Notes: a model not told the origin generated them from the letters alone. DNA of 64,000 nucleotides from Paenibacillus macquariensis (GCF_900156375.1 NZ_FTNK01000009.1:62001-126000), one strand, 5' to 3'; shown: positions 9,534 through 18,606, counted from the stretch's first letter. Numbers and translations: made by a program.

Positions 9534-10175
9534 ATGAAAACGAAAAGAACCGTGTGGATTCCAGCAATCATAGCAACTGCCGTTGCCCTACTGCTCTTAG
9601 CTTACTATTACTATATGGTTTTGTCCCACGGTAGTGGAGAAGTTCGTTTGCATGCGCCAGGCGGTGCTGGGCGAATGCTTCCTCCCGAAGGAGAAGGACC
9701 TCGGGGCGGCGGAGAGATCTTTAAGACCTTGGGTACGATTGCTGTGTTCCTCGGGGCGGTCAGTTTCTCTTGGTTCTGGTTCAAGAAGAAGCTGAGGTCG
9801 CCGTCGATGTTGGTTCGAAAAATAGGGAAGCTTCTGCATGCTGTACATAAGCTGTTGGGTTGGGCGACCCTGGCTATCACTGCCACTCACGGTATCTATT
9901 TTTTGATTACCAAACTAGGTGATAAGAATATGTATACGGGGCTCGCAGCATTGGTTGTTTTGTTGATGATTGCTGGGTACGGTCTCTTCATTCATAAGAT
10001 TCGCAACAAGTGGATGCGTACTGTGCACCGCTCGCTCGGGTTACTCTGGGTTCCCATACTGTTGTTGCATGCCGGCGGATCGGCGATAGTAGCGGTCATC
10101 GGAAGCCTTGCGGTGGGGGTTCTTGTCTGGTTACTGGAAAAGATAGCGAGGAGCCCTATTCCGGTAGAACGTTGA
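9534..10175 (+). CDS. Small bis-heme membrane protein, ferric-reductase-like transmembrane domain
   Basis: The 213-residue protein has five or six predicted membrane helices. Two helices each carry a His pair fourteen residues apart (H105/H119 and H165/H179). This is the pattern by which ferric reductase/NADPH oxidase-type domains hold two b hemes across the membrane. A Gly/Pro/Glu-rich loop follows helix 1 on the presumed outer side. There is no FAD or NAD(P)H domain, so if it moves electrons it must take them from a separate partner. The ATG at 9534 has a GAAAGG site. It is a single gene between terminators, about 13 kb from the siderophore uptake genes. The family assignment is inferred from the His spacing. 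Confidence 0.65.
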   Translation: MKTKRTVWIPAIIATAVALLLLAYYYYMVLSHGSGEVRLHAPGGAGRMLPPEGEGPRGGGEIFKTLGTIAVFLGAVSFSWFWFKKKLRSPSMLVRKIGKLLHAVHKLLGWATLAITATHGIYFLITKLGDKNMYTGLAALVVLLMIAGYGLFIHKIRNKWMRTVHRSLGLLWVPILLLHAGGSAIVAVIGSLAVGVLVWLLEKIARSPIPVER

Positions 10176-10206
10176 GATACATTGAATACGAAGAGTTCAC
10201 CTTTTG

Positions 10207-10251
10207 AAAAAACCTCGTCCATTGCTTGATTGGCATCGGACGAGGTTTTTT
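10207..10251. terminator. Bidirectional terminator between bis-heme protein and diguanylate cyclase genes
   Basis: AACCTCGTCC pairs with GGACGAGGTT, flanked by A-run and T-run, so it can stop transcripts from both converging genes. Confidence 0.9.
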
Positions 10252-10358
10252 ACATTCTACCTAATTACATTTGCAGTGTAAATGAACAATTAACGATTTA
10301 CAACCTCATCATTAAATACGTTAAGATTCATAGGTGCACCCATGAAAGCTTAAGCCTT

Positions 10359-12026
10359 TTATTTTACGATACTAACAATTCGATTACGGCCTTCCTTTTT
10401 TGCCTGATATAAGGCTTTATCCACGGTTTCAAACATATCATTTAAATGGATTTTAGGATTGTTTACATGTTTTACCGTGAAATTATTAAGGGAAAGTAAT
10501 CCGATACTTATCGTAATCGATAGGGCATGCGCAACATTGTCGATACGTACTTTATTCGCTTCAATGGCTGATTTCACACGTTCAGCCAACAATTTGGCAT
10601 GAGCTTGACTTGTATTTGGTAAATAAATGATAAATTCTTCTCCGCCATAGCGAGCCAAAATGTCCGTCTGTCTCAGCGTTTGCTTGATTATTTCTACCGT
10701 ATTGCATATCACTACGTCACCGACTAGATGGCCGTAATTATCATTGATTGATTTGAAAAAGTCGATATCTATAATAAGGATCGTAAACGGTGTTTGGTAT
10801 TTCATGTTTTTTATGACTTCATGCTCTAACTGTTGCGTTAAGTAATGACGATTATAACAACCTGTTAGGCTATCGGTTACGGCCATCTGTTTGAGTTTTT
10901 GATTGGTTTGAAATAGTTCATTCTGTATCCTAATTAACTCTAGGTTACGTTCTTGCAGGCTCTCATATTGAAGGTTTGTCGCATCGATGAGGTGGTGAAT
11001 CTCTGTCATATCCTGAAACGTGATAATTCGCCCAACCATGATATCGCTAACCAGGATAGGCGCAGCATGAATGGTGATATATCTATTAATGTTAGGATAG
11101 AACAATTCAATTTCGGTTTTCTCAAGAGGCTGTTTTCGGTAAGTATAAAGGAGCACATCAAATTTGCCGTCAAGCTCATCTGGTGGGAGGATCAGCGTCA
11201 TATCGAAGCGATCACCTATATGTATGTTAACATGGGGAAGCAATGACTGATTGATCTCTACAACCGTTTGGTTATCGTCGAGTACTAGAATCCCTTGCCC
11301 TATCGTGTCGATAATATCCTGATGAGCGATAGTCACAATATCAAATATTTTATCACGATGAATAGCAATAACAAAAAAGATAGCAGATAGTAGAATGCCC
11401 AGAGAAGTCAATCCAGGGATGACCACCGGTAGAGAGTGAGATAAGACAACATTGAGGAATATATCTAACAATACAAATGCAGTCAGCACGCAAACCCCTC
11501 TGATCACCTGGGAGACTTGTTTTTTGATGCGCGCTGTTTTGTTCGATGATAGAGCTAAATATATGATATAAAGTGAAATGACAACATAGGTGGTCGCGAT
11601 AGTAACAATCACCCAAAAAATTGGACCATATATTCTTTCCATATAACCGCCGTGTATCGGCTGGACAAACATACCGCTAGGATTGACGATGATAACAAGA
11701 GCTATGAATATCATGGGTACAAATAGGAGTAATGATATTTTTTTACGTAATATATGCAATTGGCCCGTAAGGAGGATTGTGAATAGAAGCCATCCAATAG
11801 ATAACAGAGTCGCATCAATGAATGCAAATTTCACATAAAACAATTGAATTTTAGGGTTGTCTGTTGTTTTGATGGCGAACTGACAGAACGGCCATAACAT
11901 CATGGAGAAGTGAAATACTAAATATACTTTATGTAGGTTAGTGATTGTAACAGAAGCAAATACATATACGAATAGAGCAAACAAAACTATGAATAAAATT
12001 AAGTCAATCCATACCATAAGCCCCAA
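10359..12026 (-). CDS. Membrane diguanylate cyclase: 7TM sensor, PAS-like and GGDEF domains
   Basis: The 555-residue protein starts with about seven membrane helices resembling the N-terminal 7TM sensor region of histidine kinases (residues 1-220). A PAS-like segment follows (G-I-L-V-L-D-D-N-Q-T-V-V-E-I-N), then a full GGDEF domain (D-S-L-T-G-C-Y-N-R, I-D-I-D-F-F-K-S-I-N-D-N-Y-G-H). The active-site signature is G-G-E-E-F, and the inhibitory site R-Q-T-D lies five residues before it, so a feedback-regulated active enzyme making c-di-GMP is expected. The TTG start at 12026 is chosen because AAGAAGGTG lies eight bases upstream, while the next ATG is too far. It lies next to c-di-GMP riboswitch targets. 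Confidence 0.9.
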   Translation of the reverse strand: MGLMVWIDLILFIVLFALFVYVFASVTITNLHKVYLVFHFSMMLWPFCQFAIKTTDNPKIQLFYVKFAFIDATLLSIGWLLFTILLTGQLHILRKKISLLLFVPMIFIALVIIVNPSGMFVQPIHGGYMERIYGPIFWVIVTIATTYVVISLYIIYLALSSNKTARIKKQVSQVIRGVCVLTAFVLLDIFLNVVLSHSLPVVIPGLTSLGILLSAIFFVIAIHRDKIFDIVTIAHQDIIDTIGQGILVLDDNQTVVEINQSLLPHVNIHIGDRFDMTLILPPDELDGKFDVLLYTYRKQPLEKTEIELFYPNINRYITIHAAPILVSDIMVGRIITFQDMTEIHHLIDATNLQYESLQERNLELIRIQNELFQTNQKLKQMAVTDSLTGCYNRHYLTQQLEHEVIKNMKYQTPFTILIIDIDFFKSINDNYGHLVGDVVICNTVEIIKQTLRQTDILARYGGEEFIIYLPNTSQAHAKLLAERVKSAIEANKVRIDNVAHALSITISIGLLSLNNFTVKHVNNPKIHLNDMFETVDKALYQAKKEGRNRIVSIVK

Positions 12027-12159
12027 TGGGGTACACCTTCTTAATTTAGAATATTAGTCATTCAGTAATCCAATGTAGGTCTAAGGTCTTACATCTAAGT
12101 TCTAATATATAATTCAAGGGGAAAAAATACAATGTAATTCGGTGTAATTAAGTTGTTAT

Positions 12160-12193
12160 AAGAAAAAAGAAGAATGAGGATATAACCTCATTC
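12160..12193 (-). terminator. Terminator downstream of the decayed GGDEF gene
   Basis: GAATGAGG (12172-12179) pairs with CCTCATTC (12186-12193); read on the minus strand the stem is followed by TTCTTTTTTCTT. Confidence 0.75.
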
Positions 12194-12217
12194 GATTTGT
12201 TTTGACAGCCTATTCGC

Positions 12218-12774
12218 CTATTTTGTGATGAATTCATCTTCAATCTGGTAAGGATACGGGCTGCAACCTTGTTTATATTCTATGTATTCTCTATTGTATG
12301 CAAAAGAATGATGAATTCATCGCCGTCAAACCGATACACTTCCCCGCTCTTTTCCACAATGGAGATCAGCCTCTCGCTCGCCTTAAGTCCACAAACATCA
12401 TGGCTGTAGTGCTATTGGAGTGCGAAAGTATTGTAGCGTTTCCATTCTCGAATAAGGCCAACTTGTTGGGTAACCAGTTAATAAATCATGATACGCCAGA
12501 TGATGTATCTTCTTTTCTCTTCGCTTTAAGTAAGCTTGCGCTGATTGTCAATGAGTTGATCATATTGCTCTCTGAGTTCCTCTTCAGTAGCGGTGATTTC
12601 CTCGTACATAGATTCGAGATTTTCATGGGCGTATCCCCGTTCCCTGTAAGCGATTTTCAGCTTCGGCTCTATTCTTTTGATACGCTTGAGCGTCTCCAGA
12701 ATGAGACCAAAGATTAATGCAGCTGTCATAAAGACAAAGATCCAACTTATGATCATATGAATCAGCCTAATCAA
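12218..12774 (-). pseudogene. Decayed diguanylate cyclase (GGDEF) gene with frameshifts and an internal deletion
   Basis: The first 82 codons are intact: a membrane helix and a coiled coil ending T-A-T-E-E-E-L-R-E-Q-Y. Beyond a stop at about 12526, pieces of a GGDEF domain remain in different frames: H-H-L-A-Y-H-D-L-L-T-G, then P-N-K-L-A-L-F-E-N-G, then A-M-M-F-V-D-L, then I-V-E-K-S-G-E-V-Y-R-F-D-G-D-E-F-I-I-L-L. At least two frameshifts, two stops and a gap of about 20 codons after F-V-D-L (where the D-x-F-K-x-I-N-D part should be) make it non-functional. It has its own terminator remnant and lies beside the intact cyclase. The opposite-strand reading frame here is an artefact of this gene. 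Confidence 0.85.
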
Positions 12775-12941
12775 CTATTTTACTTTCAGGAGTTTTTAAC
12801 AGAGTTCTTTGAAATCTTTATTTGTATGTATGATTCCAACAATATTTATAATATATCTCTCAAAATAATGCTAGTGTTAGGTTAATGATGACCCATCCGT
12901 GTACTTGTCGCCTTCGTGAAGAAATCAATATTTTTAAATGA

Positions 12942-12970
12942 TTGACAATCTTCAACATGTGGAATATATT
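12942..12970 (+). promoter_or_regulatory. Sigma-A-type promoter of the adhesin gene
   Basis: TTGACA (12942-12947) and TATATT (12965-12970) are separated by 17 bases. Transcription would start near 12977 and run through the c-di-GMP-I aptamer about 85 bases later. The region 12775-12941 shows no gene. Confidence 0.8.
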
Positions 12971-13060
12971 GGATTGGGTAGTTCCTTTATACTATGTTCG
13001 GAGCAAAAAATATGACGAATATCACTGAAATGTATCTGCACTAACGAAAATTACATATAT

Positions 13061-13138
13061 TTGGCACACTAATTGAAAGATTAGCTCGCAAAGCCTTGGA
13101 ATCTAAGAGTCCTTTGACTTATGATCGTCCGGCTGCTA
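13061..13138 (+). promoter_or_regulatory. c-di-GMP-I (GEMM) riboswitch upstream of the adhesin
   Basis: The stretch contains GGCACAC, a CTAATT-GAAA-GATTAG hairpin with a GNRA loop, then CTCGCAAAGCC, then TCTAAG, ATGAT and CCGGCTGC in the order and spacing of the c-di-GMP-I consensus (GGCAAACC - GAAA hairpin - GACGCAAAGC - CTAAG - ATGAT - GCC-GG-TGCC). It deviates from consensus at GGCACA and in a weak P1 stem. Its 3' strand is also the 5' arm of the following terminator, so ligand binding should block termination and turn the adhesin on. The aptamer identity is recognised; the ON sense is inferred. Confidence 0.8.
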
Positions 13139-13174
13139 TTAACATCGTTATCGTTAATGCAGTCGGACTTTTTT
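13127..13174 (+). terminator. Conditional terminator of the adhesin riboswitch
   Basis: GTCCGGCTGCTATTAAC pairs with GTTAATGCAGTCGGAC (one bulge) and is followed by six T. The left arm overlaps the 3' end of the c-di-GMP aptamer. Confidence 0.88.
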
Positions 13175-13217
13175 GTGTTCCAGGGACTATATCCATAAAT
13201 ACTTTTAGGAGGAAAAT

Positions 13218-16200
13218 ATGAAACGAGGATTAAGACTTGTAGTGTCGTGGTTGATCATAATATCAGTGTTTACAGGATTTATACCAGGTACCTTGCTAAC
13301 AAGCTCTGCGGATGCAACGAATCAGCCAGAATGGCCCAATCCGGGAGCAGTTAATCTAACAAAGGTGGCTGTGCCTACAGGGACACCGGGTCAATGGAAG
13401 GTAACATTGACAGTTGAGGGTAAGAATATTCAGAGTAACAGCAGCACAGACGTTGTATTGGTCATCGATCGGTCTGGAAGTATGACTGCTAATAAATCAC
13501 CTCGGCTGGACAAAGCTAAGGAAGCCGCGAAGAAATTCGCCGACAATTTGCTAATTAAAGATTCGACAACAAGAATAGCGGTTGTATCCTTTGCTGAGGG
13601 TGAAACAACTGTATCCGATTTTAAGGGGACATCTGGTAAGGAAGATCTAAAGAAAAGCATTGGCAACATTACAGCTAATGGGGGCACCAACATTCAAGCA
13701 GGCCTCCATCGTGCTGATACGTTATTGGCGGGAAGCCAAGCGAAGAACAAGGTCATTGTCCTCTTAAGTGATGGAGCACCAACGAACAGCTATAAGGCAG
13801 GTAAGGCGACAACTTATACATGGCCAGGAGACACAAAGGCAGGGTTCGCGCTTTCAGATTTTAATTACGGAACTGTTCTCGGGTCAGGTGATAACTATAA
13901 TTTATCTGAAGGAGGAATTTTCGGGTGGGGTCGCGAAATTTATACAGTAAACGGCCACGAGGTAAAGAATAATGGTATTGCAACCATATCAGAGGCCAAA
14001 CTAGTTAGGGATAAGGGTATTGGTATTTATTCCATAGGACTTGATGTGGGGAATGATAATAATGCCAAAGATGTATTGAATAAGAGTCAAAACAAGGGAT
14101 ATTTTGCTTCAACCAGTAATGAGTTGAACAACGTCTTTACTGAATTGTCCAGCAAGATTTCCTTTGCAGCGGAGAACGCAAAAGTTATCGATCCAATGGG
14201 TGCCAAGTTTGATAAGATCGGTGAGATCACGGTTTCTCAAGGAACGACAAAATGGAACAATGGGACAGAAACGATCGACTGGGATATCGGTAATATTGCC
14301 GAGGGATCTCCAGCAACGATGAGCTATACCGTTAAGATGGATGCGAACGCAGATCCGGACGTGTTACATCCAACTAACAAACAGACAACGTTGACCTATA
14401 CTGATGCCAATGGCAAGCCCGCATCGAAGGACTTTAAGGTTCCAGAAGTGAGCTTCGGTAAAGGTTCCATTACCGTTATAGGGTATTATGTTAATGCGCA
14501 AGGCGACCCAATCAATAGAGCTGGGGTTGTTGTAGATAGACCTGATCTAGCAGAACAGCTATACAGCGAACCATTTATTGAAGGTGGGAAGTCAGCGTTT
14601 GATATCAATAAGACCTATTCGGTACCAGCAAAAGTTGTTGATGGTTATTCGCTCAAAAAGGGTGATAATCCTACAAGTATGAGATTGACTACTACTGCCC
14701 CTAATCCAACCATCTGGTTCGGGTATGTGAAAGCACCTTATAATCTCAATGTAGAATACAAGTCTGGGGATATCGTGCTAAGTCCAGCTGAAGTAGTCAA
14801 GAAAATTCAAGGTGAATCAGTAGATTACGATTACAGTAGCAAGGTAATTCCCGGATATACTTTCAAGAACGTGACCCTTAGTACAGGTAGTGGGTTAATC
14901 GTTAATAGCGGAAGAGTAACTGGAACGATGCCTAATAAAGAAGTAACGATTACAGTTAACTACACAGCAGACGCACAATCGGTTACTGTGAAGTATTTAG
15001 AAGAAGGAACGAACAAAGTATTGAAGGTTGCAACCACGACAGCGGGTGTAACAGGAAAGACCATTACGCTTACAGCGGCAACAATTCCTGGTTACACAGC
15101 CAAAGTGGCAAGCCACAGCTATACTTTTAAAGCAACGACGGGTCAAGAGCATATTTTCTATTACACAGCAGGCGCACAAACGGTCACTGTGAAATATTTG
15201 GAAGAAGGAACGAACAAGGTATTGGAGGCTGCAATCGCTAAAGCGGGTGTAACCGGAGAAACCGTTACGCTTACAGCGGCAACAATTGCTGGGTACACAG
15301 CGAAGGCATTAAGTCACAGCTATACCTTCACAGCAACGACGGGTCAAGATCATATCTTCTACTACACAGCAAACGCACAATCGGTTACTGTGAAGTATTT
15401 GGAGAAAGGTACGAATAAGGAACTAGCTACTGCAATTACTAAGAGTGGTGTAACAGGCAAAGAACTTCTGCTTACAGCGGCAACCATCGCGGGGTACACA
15501 GCAGAAAAGGCAAGCGACAGCTACACTTTTACAGCAACTCCAGGTCAAGAGTATATCTTCTACTACACAGCAGGCGCACAAACGGTCACTGTGAAGTACT
15601 TGGAAGAGGGTACGAATAAGGTATTGGATGATGCAACTACTATAGCGGGTGAAACAGGAAAAGCCGTTACGCTTACAGCTGCGATAATTGCTGGCTACAC
15701 AGCCAAAGTGGCAAGTCACAGCTATACCTTTAACACAACGACGGGTCAAGAGCATATCTTCTACTACACAGCAGACTCACAAACGGTTACTGTGAAGTAC
15801 TTGGAAGAAGGAACGAACAAGGTGTTAGAAGTAGCAACCGCTGAAGCGGGTGTAACCGGAGAAACCGTTACGCTTACAGCGGCAACAATTCCTGGCTATA
15901 CAGCTGAAGCTGCAAGTCACAGCTATACCTTTACGGCAACTCTAGGCCAAGAGCATATCTTCTACTACACAGCAGACCAACAAACGGTTACTGTGAAGTA
16001 CTTGGAAAGAGGAACGGACAAGGAACTAGCTACTGAGATTACTGAAAGTGGCGTGATAGGCACAGTACTTCCGCTTACAGCAGCGACAGTCACTGGCTAC
16101 ACAGCTGAAGCTGCAAGTCATAGCTATACCTTTACGGCAACTCCAGGCCAAGAGCATATCTTCTACTACACAGCAGACCAACAAACGGTTACTGTGAAGT

Positions 16201-17837
16201 ACTTGGAAAGAGGAACGGACAAGGAACTAGCTACTGAGATTACTGAAAGTGGCGTGATAGGCACAGTACTTCCGCTTACAGCAGCGCCAGTCACTGGCTA
16301 CACAGCCGAAGCTGCAAGTCACAGTTACACCTTCACAGCAAATGAAGTTCAAGAGCATATCTTCTACTACACAAAGGATGCTCCAATTATTAAAGAAGGC
16401 TATGTAACTGTGAATTATGTATACAAAGATTCAGAAGGAACTGAAATCAGTCTGCAAGACTCTACTACGCATACTGGTGAGGTTGGACGTATGCTTCAGC
16501 TACATGCAGAACCGATTACATTGTCTGATGGTGGTGTATATACACCAGATAATCCTGAATTTGGCTATCTAATTAAGGATATACAAGGACAGCAGCATAC
16601 ATTCTACTACACTAAGAATGCTCCAAATATCGAAAAACGCGATGTGACTATAAATTATGTAGATAAATTAACTCAACTACCGTTGGCGGACTCTATTGTG
16701 CTTAGCGGAAATGTAGGGGGTACACTTCAGCTAGTGGCAGAGCCAATTACAGTATCTGAAGCGGTATATATACCAACTATTTCTAACTTTGATTTTGAAA
16801 TCACGGATGCACTTGAACAACACTATGACTTTGAGTACATCACGGAGGGTGCTGAAGATACACAACAGTTGGTCGTGAAATACCTAGATAAAGAAACAAA
16901 TGTGGAGCTTGGCCAACAAACATTAATGGGGAGATTGGGTGAAACGATCTCATTAATGGCAAAATTCATCTTGGGGTATACTTCTGAGAAATCTACAGAT
17001 ATCTACCAATTTGTGGATGGGGTAGGACAGGAATACATTTTTTATTACACGAAAAATGCACCTGTAACTCCTCCTGTCGATCCGACGCCGGATAGACCAA
17101 ATCCAACACCGGATACGTCTAATCCAACACCGTTGCCTCCGGCACCTCCAGTAGTTGCGCCGTTGCCACCGCCACCACCAAAGCTGGAGGCAGAGAATCA
17201 TTATAATTACATTAATGGTTATCCAGACGGAACAATTAAACCGGAGAACCGGATCAGCCGTGAAGAAGTTGCAGCAATCTTCTACAGATTGATGGATGAT
17301 GAGACACGCACTGATTACATGAAGAACATCAGCTCATACCGGGATGTCGAAGGTAGTCGCTGGTCGAACAAACACATCGCTACGATGGAGAACGCAGGCA
17401 TTATCACTGGCTATCAAGATGGGACATTTAAACCTGGTCAACAAATTACAAGAGCAGAATTTGCTGCAATCGCATCTAGATTTGATAATTTGAATGAGCA
17501 AGAGAACACGTTGTTCTCGGATATTAAAGATCATTGGGCAGCGAAGTACATTGTATCTGCAGCAAATAAAGGCTGGATTAAGGGTTACCCAGATGGACAA
17601 TTTAAGCCGAATCAGTACATTACGCGTGCGGAAGCAATGGCTTTCATCAATAGCGTATTGAATCGTAAAGTCAAGGCTGAAGGTATTCATGAAGATGCTA
17701 AGAAATGGCCAGACAATACGACTGACAAGTGGTATTATACGGATGTGCTCGAAGCGACGAATTACCATGACTACAGCGGAATCGAAACTGGAAACGAGAC
17801 TTGGGATCAAGTGAATCCCGATCGCGTGTATCCATAA
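13218..17837 (+). CDS. Surface adhesin: signal peptide, vWA domain, ten MucBP repeats, Pro-rich linker, three SLH domains
   Basis: The 1539-residue protein has a signal peptide (about 1-33). A von Willebrand A domain follows with MIDAS D-R-S-G-S at about residues 84-88, as in metal-dependent adhesins. Ten MucBP-type repeats come next, each about 67 residues: seven close copies starting V-T-V-K-Y-L-E, then three diverged ones. A Pro-rich linker (about 1285-1325) holds P-L-P-P-A-P (from residue 1305) and P-L-P-P-P-P (from residue 1315). The C-terminus has three SLH domains that should bind cell-wall pyruvylated polymer. The ATG at 13218 follows TAGGAGGAAA. Its leader carries a c-di-GMP aptamer and terminator. 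The P-L-P-P motifs resemble cleavage sites of PPEP proteases, and such a protease is encoded convergently next door, so the adhesive part could be cut from its anchor. Confidence 0.93.
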   Translation: MKRGLRLVVSWLIIISVFTGFIPGTLLTSSADATNQPEWPNPGAVNLTKVAVPTGTPGQWKVTLTVEGKNIQSNSSTDVVLVIDRSGSMTANKSPRLDKAKEAAKKFADNLLIKDSTTRIAVVSFAEGETTVSDFKGTSGKEDLKKSIGNITANGGTNIQAGLHRADTLLAGSQAKNKVIVLLSDGAPTNSYKAGKATTYTWPGDTKAGFALSDFNYGTVLGSGDNYNLSEGGIFGWGREIYTVNGHEVKNNGIATISEAKLVRDKGIGIYSIGLDVGNDNNAKDVLNKSQNKGYFASTSNELNNVFTELSSKISFAAENAKVIDPMGAKFDKIGEITVSQGTTKWNNGTETIDWDIGNIAEGSPATMSYTVKMDANADPDVLHPTNKQTTLTYTDANGKPASKDFKVPEVSFGKGSITVIGYYVNAQGDPINRAGVVVDRPDLAEQLYSEPFIEGGKSAFDINKTYSVPAKVVDGYSLKKGDNPTSMRLTTTAPNPTIWFGYVKAPYNLNVEYKSGDIVLSPAEVVKKIQGESVDYDYSSKVIPGYTFKNVTLSTGSGLIVNSGRVTGTMPNKEVTITVNYTADAQSVTVKYLEEGTNKVLKVATTTAGVTGKTITLTAATIPGYTAKVASHSYTFKATTGQEHIFYYTAGAQTVTVKYLEEGTNKVLEAAIAKAGVTGETVTLTAATIAGYTAKALSHSYTFTATTGQDHIFYYTANAQSVTVKYLEKGTNKELATAITKSGVTGKELLLTAATIAGYTAEKASDSYTFTATPGQEYIFYYTAGAQTVTVKYLEEGTNKVLDDATTIAGETGKAVTLTAAIIAGYTAKVASHSYTFNTTTGQEHIFYYTADSQTVTVKYLEEGTNKVLEVATAEAGVTGETVTLTAATIPGYTAEAASHSYTFTATLGQEHIFYYTADQQTVTVKYLERGTDKELATEITESGVIGTVLPLTAATVTGYTAEAASHSYTFTATPGQEHIFYYTADQQTVTVKYLERGTDKELATEITESGVIGTVLPLTAAPVTGYTAEAASHSYTFTANEVQEHIFYYTKDAPIIKEGYVTVNYVYKDSEGTEISLQDSTTHTGEVGRMLQLHAEPITLSDGGVYTPDNPEFGYLIKDIQGQQHTFYYTKNAPNIEKRDVTINYVDKLTQLPLADSIVLSGNVGGTLQLVAEPITVSEAVYIPTISNFDFEITDALEQHYDFEYITEGAEDTQQLVVKYLDKETNVELGQQTLMGRLGETISLMAKFILGYTSEKSTDIYQFVDGVGQEYIFYYTKNAPVTPPVDPTPDRPNPTPDTSNPTPLPPAPPVVAPLPPPPPKLEAENHYNYINGYPDGTIKPENRISREEVAAIFYRLMDDETRTDYMKNISSYRDVEGSRWSNKHIATMENAGIITGYQDGTFKPGQQITRAEFAAIASRFDNLNEQENTLFSDIKDHWAAKYIVSAANKGWIKGYPDGQFKPNQYITRAEAMAFINSVLNRKVKAEGIHEDAKKWPDNTTDKWYYTDVLEATNYHDYSGIETGNETWDQVNPDRVYP
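14977..16374 (+). repeat. Tandem DNA repeats encoding the seven close MucBP copies
   Basis: Units of about 201 bases repeat seven times. Copies six and seven (about 15978-16178 and 16179-16377) are nearly identical at DNA level, pointing to recent duplication or gene conversion. The array is in frame and is coding, not CRISPR-like. Confidence 0.9.
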
Positions 17838-17848
17838 GTATGTATAAT

Positions 17849-17884
17849 AAAAGCTCCTCTCTGTTTAATCAGAGAGGAGCTTTT
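17849..17884. terminator. Bidirectional terminator between adhesin and PPEP genes
   Basis: AAAAGCTCCTCTCTG pairs perfectly with CAGAGAGGAGCTTTT around TTTAAT. The A and T flanks let it end both converging transcripts. Confidence 0.95.
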
Positions 17885-17909
17885 ATTTATTATTAAAGTA
17901 TCCATAAGA

Positions 17910-18560
17910 TTATTTATTGAAAAGCTTGTCCATAAAATCATAAGTCAATGGTGTGCTATTCTTTAGTTCTTCTCGTGTTGTATTATTGTAAAGGTATAAA
18001 CTCGCTGTTTCAGCAAAATATTCAGCTGGATAGACTGAGATATAGCCGTCTTTGTTATAGTTAACACTTGCTTCTTTATTGAATACATCTTTGAAATCCC
18101 CTGAATCACTCACGTTGTTAAATACGAAACGATCTACAGCATGCATTGTTTCATGGATCTCCAGATTGTACGAGCTGTGACCTTTGCCTTTCTTGCTATA
18201 ACCAATTCGAACGACGATATTTTTCTCGCTGACACCAGGTACATCATCCCAAGTTAGTCCTGTACCTTCCCAGCCTCTTGGGGTCACACCTTTTAAGTAG
18301 CTTAACTCTGGATCGTTAGTAATGATGTCATTGGTTAATTTGATTTTCACACCTTTGTCAGATAAAGTCTTCAAAATAGGAGCTGGGATTTTTTCTATCC
18401 GCCCGATCATTGCGCTTGCCTCTTTCGTGTTATAACTACCTGTTGGCAATACAACTAACTGATCGAGTAACGAACTTTGGGCTAGAACTGTATGTGTGGG
18501 AAATACACCGATTAATGTAACAGTTATAAGTACCGATAATATACGTTTTGTCCATTTCAT
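17910..18560 (-). CDS. Secreted Pro-Pro endopeptidase (PPEP, M34-like zinc protease)
   Basis: The 216-residue protein has a signal peptide ending near V-L-A-Q (residue 27-28) and a compact single-domain metalloprotease body. Zinc ligands are H136-E137-T-M-H140 and, downstream, the Y-P-A-E-Y-F-A-E segment at 177-184 that supplies the third ligand in PPEP enzymes. The stretch W-D-D-V-P-G-V-S-E and R-I-G-Y-S-K-K-G-K-G-H strongly recalls C. difficile PPEP-1 and P. alvei PPEP-2, which cut between two prolines in surface adhesins. The ATG at 18560 follows TTGGAGGAA; the TTG at 18584 overlaps a leader hairpin. It lies convergent to an adhesin with P-L-P-P motifs and has two c-di-GMP aptamers in its leader. 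Confidence 0.9.
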   Translation of the reverse strand: MKWTKRILSVLITVTLIGVFPTHTVLAQSSLLDQLVVLPTGSYNTKEASAMIGRIEKIPAPILKTLSDKGVKIKLTNDIITNDPELSYLKGVTPRGWEGTGLTWDDVPGVSEKNIVVRIGYSKKGKGHSSYNLEIHETMHAVDRFVFNNVSDSGDFKDVFNKEASVNYNKDGYISVYPAEYFAETASLYLYNNTTREELKNSTPLTYDFMDKLFNK

Positions 18561-18582
18561 AATAAATATTCCTCCAAGAGCC

Positions 18583-18606
18583 AACGTCTTTACAATAGAA
18601 GACGTT
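18583..18606 (-). promoter_or_regulatory. Leader hairpin between the second riboswitch and the PPEP ribosome site
   Basis: AACGTCTT pairs with AAGACGTT around eight bases, just before GGCTCTTGGAGG. It lacks a T-run, so it may be part of a translational expression platform or the remains of a terminator. Confidence 0.5.

Noticed and set aside
12298..12717. A 139-codon plus-strand open frame
   Set aside because: It is antisense to the decayed GGDEF gene, has no ribosome site and no sensible protein features.
15423..15755. Minus-strand frames with Cys-rich repeats
   Set aside because: They are shadows of the MucBP repeat array and repeat with the same period.
14977..16374. Regular repeats considered as a CRISPR array
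   Set aside because: The unit is about 201 bases, in frame and coding for MucBP domains; there are no unique spacers and no cas genes.
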